Origin: Bacteroidota bacterium
GTDB lineage: Bacteria > Bacteroidota > Bacteroidia > Flavobacteriales > Flavobacteriaceae
DNA length: 14,957 nucleotides
Assembly (NCBI GenBank): GCA_023427845.1
Contig: JAEYZX010000167.1
Span: forward strand, 1-14,957
Reading direction: 5' to 3'
The notes beneath the pieces were generated by a model. That model had not been told where the DNA came from and searched no databases. It worked only from the letters and a program-made list of their open reading frames with translations. Each line of letters opens with the position of its first letter. The first letter of the stretch is position 1. This document shows, piece by piece, positions 6,939 to 14,181 of the stretch. The translations under genes were made by a program, and so were the position numbers.

Positions 6939-8837
6939 ATGGACACTTCTGCAATAAGAATATTCGTAAAACACAACCGGCTTTCACTCTTTGTTGCCAC
7001 AGTCGGTTCGGTGCTGCTGTTCCCGATGTTTTTGGATATCGATCTTCTGCCAACCAAACCAGGCGCGGATGCAATTTGGGCTTCCCTAGATCCATCGTGG
7101 ATGATTGCGATGAATTATGCGAATATACAGGACCTGACCTGGGGTACCGATTTTGGTTTTACCTACGGGCCATTAGCGTTTCTTTCAACCCGGGTCGGCT
7201 GGGGCGTCAGCAAATACTGGTTTTTGCTGTTCGATCTTTTCGTGGCTTTTAATTTCTTTTGCCTGTTTTTTATTCAGTTCAAAAAGAGCACCGTAAAAGT
7301 ACTGTCGGCTGTTTTCATTTTGTCGATTTGCATGATCCTGCCCTATTACCTGGGAGCCGGATACGCATTTGTTTTATTGGTGTTTCTCGTTTTTTGGATT
7401 TTAAATGGTATTGAAAATGAAAATGCGCTAAGTTCCATTATGCAGATTTTGCTGGTGGTGCTGCTGTTTTTCATCAAGTTCAATACCGGTCTTGTTGCAC
7501 TCATATTTTTTATCGCTGCAATCACCTACAAACTACTTTTCACTTCGCAAAACAAACGGATTCAGTTGTCCTGCCTCATAATTTGCTGTTTATTAATTGT
7601 ATCTGTTGCGCAATGGCTGAATGTCGCACTACTTTCCTATATCAAAGTGGGATACGAAACAGTTGCCGGGTATAATGAGATCATGTACCTGAATACAGGA
7701 ATTATAGATGAACGTAACATTGCTTTGGGCATGTTGGGTTTATCCTCAATTCTTTTTATATGGTCGATTATCGTAAAACGCGATCCTTTTTTCAAGAAGT
7801 TACTTTCGGTATTTCTTTTCGGATCCACATTGTTTGTACTCTATAAACAGGCATTCATCCGCGCCGACGTGGGCCATGTAATGGAATTTTTCAATTTCGC
7901 CCTTTTGATATTGTTTTGTTTTGATGAAATCACAAATACATTCAAGTCCTATATTCGGATGATTATCCTGATCGCAATTATTGCGACCGGCATTTACGTG
8001 ATTACGGATTATAGTAAAGCAAGATTCAAGGTGTGGAATAAATTCAACAAAGAGAGGTACCTGTCGGATTTCAGCTCATATTCGCATGCCACGTCCAATC
8101 AACTGCAATCCGCCGCAATTAAAATTCCCGATGAAATCCGCAATCGGATTGGAAATGGCACAGCCGACATCTTTCCGTGGAATGTTTCTCAAATGCTTGA
8201 AAATGGCTTGAATTATCAACCGCGGCCCGTGTGTCAGGCTTATGCAGCATATACGCCCTATCTGCAAAAACGCAACGCCGATTTTTATGCTTCGGATAAA
8301 GCACCTCAATTTGTCCTTTATGATTATGCTTCTATCGATAACCGGTATCCGTTATTTGACGAGCCGGAGGTTACTTTAACGCTCGTCAGGAATTATAAGG
8401 TGGTCGATTCCTTTTCCTATCATACGCGGCCCATGCTGTTGCTTGAACGTAAATCAACCCGTGCTTTAGGCCTAAGGAAGATTGCTGAGTATGTTTTGCC
8501 GATAGACCAGCCTATAGTGCCCAAGGACGGCATATATTATAAAATCACTGTCGGTAATTCGCTGCGTGGTAAAATCATTTCACTTTTGGACTATTCACCG
8601 GAGTTGTCGCTCGAAATACGCACTAAAGGAAAAAGTGTGATACACCGAACATCCAAAGGGCTGTTAGAAAGCGGATTGTTTTCAAAGTATCATATCGAAG
8701 ACGTGGCTGATTTTAAAAAGTTGATGCCCGGACATTATATTGATTCAGAAAGTGTAATTTCGGGTTATTACATCAGGCCGCTCGATCCCGCAGATTTTGA
8801 CTCCGAAATATTGGTTTCGGAGTACGCTGTCGAGTAG
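6939..8837 (+). CDS. Polytopic membrane protein of uncharacterised family, possibly GT-C-like
   Basis: 632 residues. About eleven hydrophobic segments lie between residues 15 and 355 (around 17-34, 93-114, 121-138, 141-156, 165-180, 182-200, 210-226, 262-279, 287-304, 314-328, 338-356), followed by a soluble ~270-residue C-terminal domain. Conserved-looking polar motifs in loops are D51PSW54, W68GTDFGFTYGPLAFL82, R308ADVGH313, and, after the last TM, D410IFPW414 and PRPVCQAYAAYTPYL (428-442). I recall this motif set from uncharacterised membrane proteins of many phyla found in glycan gene clusters. Acidic loop residues before a TM and a large periplasmic C-terminal domain resemble GT-C glycosyltransferases that use polyprenyl-phosphate sugars, but that is inference. 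It begins 6 nt after the first RfbE-like gene and ends 19 nt before the second. It could also be a Wzy-like polymerase. Confidence 0.7.
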   Translation: MDTSAIRIFVKHNRLSLFVATVGSVLLFPMFLDIDLLPTKPGADAIWASLDPSWMIAMNYANIQDLTWGTDFGFTYGPLAFLSTRVGWGVSKYWFLLFDLFVAFNFFCLFFIQFKKSTVKVLSAVFILSICMILPYYLGAGYAFVLLVFLVFWILNGIENENALSSIMQILLVVLLFFIKFNTGLVALIFFIAAITYKLLFTSQNKRIQLSCLIICCLLIVSVAQWLNVALLSYIKVGYETVAGYNEIMYLNTGIIDERNIALGMLGLSSILFIWSIIVKRDPFFKKLLSVFLFGSTLFVLYKQAFIRADVGHVMEFFNFALLILFCFDEITNTFKSYIRMIILIAIIATGIYVITDYSKARFKVWNKFNKERYLSDFSSYSHATSNQLQSAAIKIPDEIRNRIGNGTADIFPWNVSQMLENGLNYQPRPVCQAYAAYTPYLQKRNADFYASDKAPQFVLYDYASIDNRYPLFDEPEVTLTLVRNYKVVDSFSYHTRPMLLLERKSTRALGLRKIAEYVLPIDQPIVPKDGIYYKITVGNSLRGKIISLLDYSPELSLEIRTKGKSVIHRTSKGLLESGLFSKYHIEDVADFKKLMPGHYIDSESVISGYYIRPLDPADFDSEILVSEYAVE

Positions 8838-8856
8838 CAACATTAACAGAAAGCCG

Positions 8857-9930
8857 ATGGATATTTGCCTCATTACCGGTTCGTCAGGTCTCATTGGAAG
8901 TGAAGCGGTTTCGTATTTCGCGTCCTGCTTCGACTTGGTGATCGGCATCGACAATAATATGCGTGCGATGTTTTTTGGTTCTGAAGCGTCGACCGATAAA
9001 AACACATTGCGGCTAAAACAAACCATCTCTAATTTTGAGCATCACAACATAGACATACGCGGGTACGAGCAACTCGAAAAGCTATTCGTTATTTATAAAT
9101 CGGATATAAAGCTCATTATACATGCAGCTGCACAACCTAGCCACGATTGGGCATCGCGTGACCCGATAACCGATTTTACGATCAACGCAAACGGCACGCT
9201 GCACCTTCTTGAATTGACAAGAAAACATTGCCCCAAGGCAACCTTCATATTTACATCGACCAATAAAGTGTACGGCGATACACCAAATTTCCTGCCGCTT
9301 ATCGAACTGGAGACACGCTGGGAGGTTGATTCTGCGCACCCTTATTTTGAACGCGGAATTGACGAAAGCATGAGCATCGACCAGACTAAGCATTCATTGT
9401 TTGGCGCTTCAAAACTTTCGGCCGACATTCTTGTTCAGGAATATGGGAAATACTTCAAGATGAATACCGGAATTTTCAGATGCGGATGTTTAACGGGTCC
9501 GAATCATGCGGGCACTCGGCTGCATGGCTTTTTATCGTATTTGATGAAGTGCGCGATCAGCGGCGAAAAGTATACGATTTTTGGCTACGAAGGCAAGCAG
9601 GTTCGGGATAATATACACAGTTGGGATTTGGTGAATATGTTTTGGTATTTCCATCAAAATCCGACGCAGGGTGAAGTTTACAATGTGGGCGGTGGCAGGT
9701 TTTCGAATTGTTCGATGGCCGAAGCTATCGTGTTGTGTGAGGCCATTACCGGAAAGCGAATGAACTATGAATATAGCAACGAGCCCAGGATAGGCGATCA
9801 TATTTGGTGGATAAGCGATGTGTCGAAATTCAGATCGCGTTATCCCGAATGGAACCTTACGTACAACATCAATGATATTCTGCTTCAAATTTATGACGCG
9901 ACTATCGAAGCCAATAAACAGCAGCAATGA
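8857..9930 (+). CDS. Second RfbE-like NAD-dependent epimerase/dehydratase, catalytic Tyr replaced by Phe
   Basis: 357 residues. Extended SDR with TGSSGLIG (G8, G11, G14), GIDNNMRAMFFGSEAST (30-46), HAAAQPSHDWASRDP (89-103), FTSTNKVYGDTP (132-143), SMSIDQTKHSLFGASK (171-186), GKQVRDNIHSWDL and YNVGGGRFSNCSM. It is commonly annotated as CDP-paratose 2-epimerase-like and is clearly a paralogue of the gene at 5871, but forms a distinct subtype with the FFGSEAST loop. The YxxxK active-site motif reads F182GASK186: Lys is present and the Tyr is Phe (codon TTT at 9400-9402). I chose ATG 8857 because it gives the normal Rossmann start 19 nt after the previous stop; an upstream ATG at 8797 would lie inside the membrane protein gene. 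The stop overlaps the next start (ATGA at 9927-9930). Confidence 0.82.
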   Translation: MDICLITGSSGLIGSEAVSYFASCFDLVIGIDNNMRAMFFGSEASTDKNTLRLKQTISNFEHHNIDIRGYEQLEKLFVIYKSDIKLIIHAAAQPSHDWASRDPITDFTINANGTLHLLELTRKHCPKATFIFTSTNKVYGDTPNFLPLIELETRWEVDSAHPYFERGIDESMSIDQTKHSLFGASKLSADILVQEYGKYFKMNTGIFRCGCLTGPNHAGTRLHGFLSYLMKCAISGEKYTIFGYEGKQVRDNIHSWDLVNMFWYFHQNPTQGEVYNVGGGRFSNCSMAEAIVLCEAITGKRMNYEYSNEPRIGDHIWWISDVSKFRSRYPEWNLTYNINDILLQIYDATIEANKQQQ

Positions 9931-10646
9931 ATTGGCAGACCACCCTTATCCAACGTCTAATTCATTTAAACGAATCGCTGTTTTTTTATCCGAAGCTCAA
10001 AAAGTTTTATCGGACAAATCTAAAACAGGATGAGGTCAGGATAATCGATGTCGGAGCTAATAAAGGACAAACTGCCGATTTTTTTCTGCGGTTATATCCC
10101 AAGTCTGAAATCCATGCGTTCGAGCCGAATGAGAAGTTATTCGGTATGTTGCAATCGAAATTCAAACGAAATGATTCGATTTTCATCTACAATCACGGAA
10201 TTAGTAATTTCAACGGACAATTGCCGTTTAGTGAAAATATTTTGGATGAGACGTCGACTTTTGAGGAACTGAATCCGGAGTCTGAATATCTTCGGCGCAA
10301 GGCAAAATTGCTCGGTGTTTCGGTCGCGGAGATAATTATAGACACCTATCCCGTTGCTGTAACCCGATTGTCTGATTATATTAAAAAAAAACAGCAGTAC
10401 TTCGATGTGGTCAAAATTGATGTAGAAGGTCATGAGCTCCAATGTCTGCAGGGACTGTTTGATTTTGATGGTAAATTGCCCGTTCGGTTTATCCAGATCG
10501 AAAGCCATAATGACGATATGTATAGGACTAACAATCAGATTGAGATTGAAAAGCTGTTAAATACAAACCACTTTAGGCGGGTCGCAAAAATTTCACATGG
10601 TTTCGGGGATTTTCATGAACTGATTTACGAATACAGCATTAGATGA
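9927..10646 (+). CDS. FkbM family methyltransferase
   Basis: 239 residues. SAM-dependent class I methyltransferase of the FkbM type: motif I is IIDVGANKGQ (39-48), the acidic end of strand 2 is HAFEPNEK (63-70), and the signature KIDVEGHELQCLQG lies at 163-176, followed by FIQIESHN. Family members O-methylate sugars or other small molecules. In polysaccharide clusters they commonly methylate a hydroxyl of a glycan residue, so here it probably decorates a sugar of the surface polysaccharide. The substrate cannot be read from sequence. It overlaps both neighbours by 4 nt (ATGA at 9927-9930 and 10643-10646), tying it to the RfbE-like gene before and the glycosyltransferase gene after it. Confidence 0.88.
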   Translation: MNWQTTLIQRLIHLNESLFFYPKLKKFYRTNLKQDEVRIIDVGANKGQTADFFLRLYPKSEIHAFEPNEKLFGMLQSKFKRNDSIFIYNHGISNFNGQLPFSENILDETSTFEELNPESEYLRRKAKLLGVSVAEIIIDTYPVAVTRLSDYIKKKQQYFDVVKIDVEGHELQCLQGLFDFDGKLPVRFIQIESHNDDMYRTNNQIEIEKLLNTNHFRRVAKISHGFGDFHELIYEYSIR

Positions 10647-11382
10647 AATTAAGCATTGTCATCCCGGCACATAATGAAGCAGAGTCGCTACCCGAAACCA
10701 TTCGTCAGATTGCTTCGGTATTTGATGCAACTGATGTTGAGTATGAAATTTTTGTAGTGGACGATAATTCGACCGACAATACCGTTGAAGTACTAGCACA
10801 ACATTCGACCGAATTTCCGATGCTGCGCTTCCTCACCAATGAAGGCCCGAATGGCTTCGGACATGCAGTACGATTGGGTCTTAGCCGATTTTCGGGCGAT
10901 TGTGTCGCAATTATGATGGCCGATCTATCGGATTCGCCCAACGACCTTTTGAGGTTCTACCGAAAAATGATTGCCGGAAATTATGTTTGTGTTTTTGGAA
11001 GCCGGGTTATCTAGGGTGGGACCGTAGCCGATTATCATTCGTCAAAAAAATCATCAATAGGATAGCGAACACAATCATAATGATGACCATGCAAATTCGT
11101 TATAACGATACGACAAACGCTTTTAAACTTTACAAGCGTGAGGTTATCGAAGGAGTTAAACCGATACTTTCACCACATTTCAACCTGACGATAGAACTTC
11201 CATTAAAAGCAATCATCCGCGGCTATACGTATGCAGTTGAACCAAATTCATGGAAGAACAGGAAACATGGAGTATCCAAATTAAAAATCAAGGAAATGGG
11301 AAGCCGCTATTTCTTTATTTTGGTCTATTGTTTTATCGAGAAATATTTTTCGAGAGGCGATTTTAGGAGGAGGGATATATAG
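10643..11382 (+). pseudogene. DPM1-like GT2 glycosyltransferase, broken by an in-frame stop and a frameshift
   Basis: The reading frame from ATG 10643 encodes a GT-A glycosyltransferase N-terminus: SIVIPAHNEAESLPETI, VVDDNSTDNT (39-48), NGFGHAVRLGLS, and MMADLSDSPNDL carrying the DxSD metal/donor site. It meets TAG at 11012-11014 after FGSRVI. The same frame then continues GGTVADY, matching the family pattern GSRxIKGGxVxDYP, so the stop lies inside the gene (AAG to TAG would explain it). Just after, near 11036, the family match moves to another frame: VKKIINRIANT, NDTTNAFKLYKREVIE, FNLTIELPLKAIIRGY, SKLKIKEMGSRY and a normal end at 11380-11382. Loss of one C (TATCCATTC to TATCATTC, restoring DYPFVKK) would explain the shift. 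Total length, 740 nt, is one short of a whole number of codons for a typical ~246-residue enzyme. Intact relatives transfer a sugar to polyprenyl phosphate or a glycan. The product is presumably lost, unless both lesions are assembly errors. Confidence 0.85.
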
Positions 11383-11523
11383 GTTGTAATTTTGATCGCG
11401 CGAGGTGAAGCAATGGCGCTATTATTAAAACAAATTAGTAAAAAATAAAATAGCATTATCAAGTAAACAAGCTTCCAGTTAGATAAGCGCTAATAGATTA
11501 ATCAAACTGCAACAAAGACAAGC
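11383..11523. other. AT-rich 141-bp gap, likely cassette junction with weak promoter element
   Basis: This is the only sizeable non-coding stretch inside the polysaccharide cluster and is visibly AT-rich. It contains TAATTTTG at 11387-11394, a perfect TAnnTTTG -7 element, but I find no TTG at the right distance upstream, so it is only a weak promoter candidate for the ATP-grasp gene. A small inverted repeat, GCTATT (11418-11423) with AATAGC (11449-11454), encloses a 25-nt AT-rich loop; it is too weak to call a terminator. An 11-codon ORF starting at 11412 has no recognisable product. Confidence 0.45.
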
Positions 11524-12630
11524 ATGAACAAACTGGCAATAGTCGGCGCAAGCTATCTACAACTCCCTTTAGTGTTGAAAGCAAAAGAGATGGGAATCCA
11601 GACCCACTGTTTTGCTTGGGAAGACGGCGCAGTATGTAAAACCGAAGCTGATTTTTTTTACCCCGTTTCAGTTCATGAGAAAGAACAAATCCTAAAAATC
11701 TGCAGTGATCAAAAAATTAATGGCATCACTACGATTGCAACAGACATGGCCGTGCCAACAGTGAGTCATGTCGCGCAACATCTGGGCCTTTTTGGCAATA
11801 GCGTCGAGTCGGCGCAAAACTCAACCGATAAAGCAAAAATGCGCGAATCGTTTGCAATTGGCAATGTGAATATCCCGCGGTTTACGAGTACAGATGTTTT
11901 TATTGAAAATTTAAACATCAGGTTTCCTGTTATCGTAAAACCGGTTGACCGTTCGGGGAGTAGGGGAGTTTCAAAGGTCGATAGCGCAGGGGAGCTTAGA
12001 GACGCGGTGTCTATTGCCATTACCGAATCATTTGCGAAAAGGGCAATCATCGAGGAGTTCATAGAAGGCCATGAGGTAAGTGTTGAAACGATTTCGTGGC
12101 AGGGAAAGCACCATTTCCTGGCCATCACTGATAAAGTCACAACTGGCGCACCGCATTTTGTGGAACTTGCACATCATCAACCGTCGCAACTTCCGGAAAT
12201 TATTGTCGAAAAGTTGAAACAGCAAACTTTTAGGGCACTTGATGCCGTTGGTATGCAGTTCGGTGCAGCACACACTGAACTTAAAGTCACCTCTACAGGC
12301 GATGTTTATGTAATTGAAACCGGGACGCGTATGGGTGGCGATTTTATTGGTTCCCATCTGGTACAGTTATCAACAGGTTATGATTTTTTAAAAGGCGTGA
12401 TCGATGTGGCTTTTGGAAATTTTGAGATTCCGCAAAAAACGGTTTCAATGCACGCGGGAGTCTATTTTCTTTGTAAGGAAACGGAGAAACTATTACCTTA
12501 TTTTGAAAATAAGACTACTTTTGAAATTGAGAAAACCATTCAGAATTCCTGTTTGAAGACGATAACCAACAGTAATGATAGATCCGGTTATTTTATTTAC
12601 CAATCAGCACACAGAATCAACCTTTTATGA
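11524..12630 (+). CDS. ATP-grasp domain enzyme of a polysaccharide cluster
   Basis: 368 residues. ATP-grasp carboxylate-amine/thiol ligase fold: an N-terminal pre-ATP-grasp domain (LAIVGASYLQLPLVLKAKEMG, and DMAVPTVSHVAQHLGL near 74-90), the ATP-binding VKPVDRSGSRGVSKV (138-152), EEFIEGHEVSVE (177-188), then metal-binding Glu252 in AAHTELK and Glu265 in VIETGTRMGGDFIGSHL. The usual ExNxR metal site reads ExGxR here, a variant I recall in related ATP-grasp proteins (IEIGARMGGD). Such enzymes form an acyl-phosphate and join it to an amine. In a cluster with a sugar aminotransferase, attaching an amino or hydroxy acid to an amino sugar is plausible but inferred. It starts after the 141-bp gap with no Shine-Dalgarno sequence, and its stop overlaps the next start (ATGA at 12627-12630). 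Confidence 0.82.
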   Translation: MNKLAIVGASYLQLPLVLKAKEMGIQTHCFAWEDGAVCKTEADFFYPVSVHEKEQILKICSDQKINGITTIATDMAVPTVSHVAQHLGLFGNSVESAQNSTDKAKMRESFAIGNVNIPRFTSTDVFIENLNIRFPVIVKPVDRSGSRGVSKVDSAGELRDAVSIAITESFAKRAIIEEFIEGHEVSVETISWQGKHHFLAITDKVTTGAPHFVELAHHQPSQLPEIIVEKLKQQTFRALDAVGMQFGAAHTELKVTSTGDVYVIETGTRMGGDFIGSHLVQLSTGYDFLKGVIDVAFGNFEIPQKTVSMHAGVYFLCKETEKLLPYFENKTTFEIEKTIQNSCLKTITNSNDRSGYFIYQSAHRINLL

Positions 12631-13553
12631 CAATTTCGGTAGTAACGACATTATATCGATCACAGAAATTTCTAGCGCAGTTTCTGTTGGAAATCCAGCA
12701 GGCGCTGCTCGAGATCGGGTGCATCAACTACGAATTGGTTTTTGTTAATGATGGTTCACCAGACAATTCCCTTCAATACCTAATCGAATGTCAAAAAGAC
12801 AAACCGGAAATTAAAATAATTGATCTATCCCGCAACTTTGGCCATCATTACGCAATCCAGGCCGGACTGCATTATTCAAGTGGCGACTATGTTTTTCTAA
12901 TTGACAATGATCTGGAAACTCCCCCCGCGGTGCTGATTGAATATTATCACGAGCTAACCAGAAATCCAGAACTCGATGTGGTATATGGTTATCAGGAGCA
13001 GCGAAAGGGAAATTTCATTGAAAAATACAGCGGAAGCTTGTTTTGGATACTCATTAACAAAATGTCGGACACCAAAATTCCGCATAACATTTTAACTGAA
13101 CGATTAATGACGCGACAATACGTGGAAGCGCTTTTGCGATTACAGGACGCCAACGTGTTTTTGGGCGGAATGATGTATTGGGTCGGCTTTAATCAAAAGG
13201 GTATAGCAGTTCGTAAAACACAGCGCGAAGGCGCGAGCACGTATTCGATGAGAAAGCGCGCACAACTGATGCTGCAAGCCGTTACCTCGTTTTCAGGAAA
13301 ACCCTTGGAATGGCTATTTTACTCAGGGTTAATCATCTCTTTTTTTAGTATCATTTTTCTGATTTACCTAATTATACAAAAACTCCTGCATCCCGATCAA
13401 GTTCAATTTGGTTGGACCTCAATCGTTGCAATCAATATATTGATATTGGGTATAATCGCGACATTTTTGGGAATTATTGGAATTTATATTTATAAGATAT
13501 TCAGACAAGTGCAGGGCCGACCTAACGCTATCGTAAAAAAAATATATGAGTAA
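12627..13553 (+). CDS. GT2 membrane glycosyltransferase, ArnC/GtrB (polyprenyl-phosphate) type
   Basis: 308 residues. The N-terminal GT-A domain carries SVVTTLYRS, VFVNDGSPDNS (38-48), IIDLSRNFGHHYAIQAGL (64-81), and the DxD-like D93NDLETPP, where most relatives have DADLQDPP. The acceptor-side QREGASTYSMRK lies near 200-210. Two C-terminal membrane segments (about 233-251 and 268-289) are followed by the typical IYIYKIFRQVQGRPN ending. This architecture is that of ArnC, GtrB and related enzymes that move a sugar from a nucleotide carrier to undecaprenyl phosphate at the inner face of the inner membrane. Flanking genes suggest a modified 4-amino-6-deoxy sugar as the donor, by inference. It overlaps the next gene by 8 nt (ATGAGTAA at 13546-13553). 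Confidence 0.88.
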   Translation: MTISVVTTLYRSQKFLAQFLLEIQQALLEIGCINYELVFVNDGSPDNSLQYLIECQKDKPEIKIIDLSRNFGHHYAIQAGLHYSSGDYVFLIDNDLETPPAVLIEYYHELTRNPELDVVYGYQEQRKGNFIEKYSGSLFWILINKMSDTKIPHNILTERLMTRQYVEALLRLQDANVFLGGMMYWVGFNQKGIAVRKTQREGASTYSMRKRAQLMLQAVTSFSGKPLEWLFYSGLIISFFSIIFLIYLIIQKLLHPDQVQFGWTSIVAINILILGIIATFLGIIGIYIYKIFRQVQGRPNAIVKKIYE

Positions 13554-14181
13554 AGTTCTTGCGATAATCGGGGCCGGGCATCTGGGACAACAGATTGCAC
13601 ATTTTGCTATTGCAGACGGGCATTACAGCGATATTGTCTTTTTCGATGATTTTTCAAAAGACAGAATGGCAGGAGGTTATACCATCAAGGGCTCGACTGC
13701 AGAAATTCTTAAAGAATATAAAAACAATTCATTTGATGAACTGTTGATCGGGATTGGATATAATCATCTTGAGGCACGGAAAAGGATGTATGACAAGTTT
13801 GTAGGTTTGATTCCGTTTGGAAAGATCATTCATTCCACGTGTTGGATCGACGACAGTGCAGTCATCAGCAACGGTACTGTATTATATCCCGGGTGCATTG
13901 TTGATGCCCACACCGAGCTGGGGCCGAACACAATAGTGAACCTTGGCTGCACGATTGCACACGACTGTAAAATTGGGCCGCACTCATTTTTTGCGCCACG
14001 GGTAGCCGTTGCCGGATTTGTTTCGACCGGGGAGATGTGCTTCTTCGGGATCAATTCAACCGTGGTAGATAATCTCACAATTGTTGCCCAAACAAGAACC
14101 GGAGCCGGAACGGTAATTACGAAATCCATTGCAGCAGCCGGACTGTACTTGGGCGTACCGCACAAAAAAATTAGCGAATGA
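13546..14181 (+). CDS. NeuD/PglD-family sugar O/N-acyltransferase (left-handed beta-helix)
   Basis: 211 residues, the usual length. The N-terminal Rossmann-like domain begins KVLAIIGAGHLGQQIA and contains VFFDD (31-35) and LLIGIGYN (67-74). From about residue 95 there are hexapeptide repeats (SAVISNGTVLYPGCIV, TELGPNTIVNLGCTI) forming the left-handed beta-helix. The catalytic His is probably H139 in CTIAHDCKIG, matching the HxxxIG context of PglD, and FFGINSTVVDNLTI plus GAGTVITKSI complete the helix. PglD acetylates the 4-amino group of a UDP-4-amino-4,6-dideoxyhexose with acetyl-CoA; NeuD-type relatives acetylate sialic acid. Directly upstream of a 4-aminotransferase gene (ATGA overlap at 14178-14181), N-acylation of that enzyme's product is the most likely role. 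The acyl group is not known. Confidence 0.86.
   Translation: MSKVLAIIGAGHLGQQIAHFAIADGHYSDIVFFDDFSKDRMAGGYTIKGSTAEILKEYKNNSFDELLIGIGYNHLEARKRMYDKFVGLIPFGKIIHSTCWIDDSAVISNGTVLYPGCIVDAHTELGPNTIVNLGCTIAHDCKIGPHSFFAPRVAVAGFVSTGEMCFFGINSTVVDNLTIVAQTRTGAGTVITKSIAAAGLYLGVPHKKISE

Noticed and set aside
9532..9927. Minus-strand ORF of 131 codons opposite the second RfbE-like gene
   Set aside because: Antisense to strongly conserved SDR coding sequence, with no family resemblance; a shadow frame.
11012..11050. Programmed frameshift or stop readthrough at the run of seven A residues (11044-11050)
   Set aside because: The family match changes frame before the A-run, near 11036, and an in-frame TAG lies further upstream. 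A slippery A-run alone could not restore the protein.
11365..11370. AGGAGG, a perfect Shine-Dalgarno-like string
   Set aside because: It encodes part of the basic C-terminal end of the broken glycosyltransferase, and no start codon with an open frame follows at a suitable distance.
11412..11447. 11-codon ORF (ATG...TAA) in the gap before the ATP-grasp gene
   Set aside because: Very short, lysine/leucine-rich by AT composition, no ribosome-binding site and no recognisable leader-peptide pattern.
11418..11454. Inverted repeat GCTATT/AATAGC as a terminator for the glycosyltransferase gene
   Set aside because: Only six base pairs, AT-rich, with a 25-nt loop and no T-tract; likely chance in AT-rich sequence.
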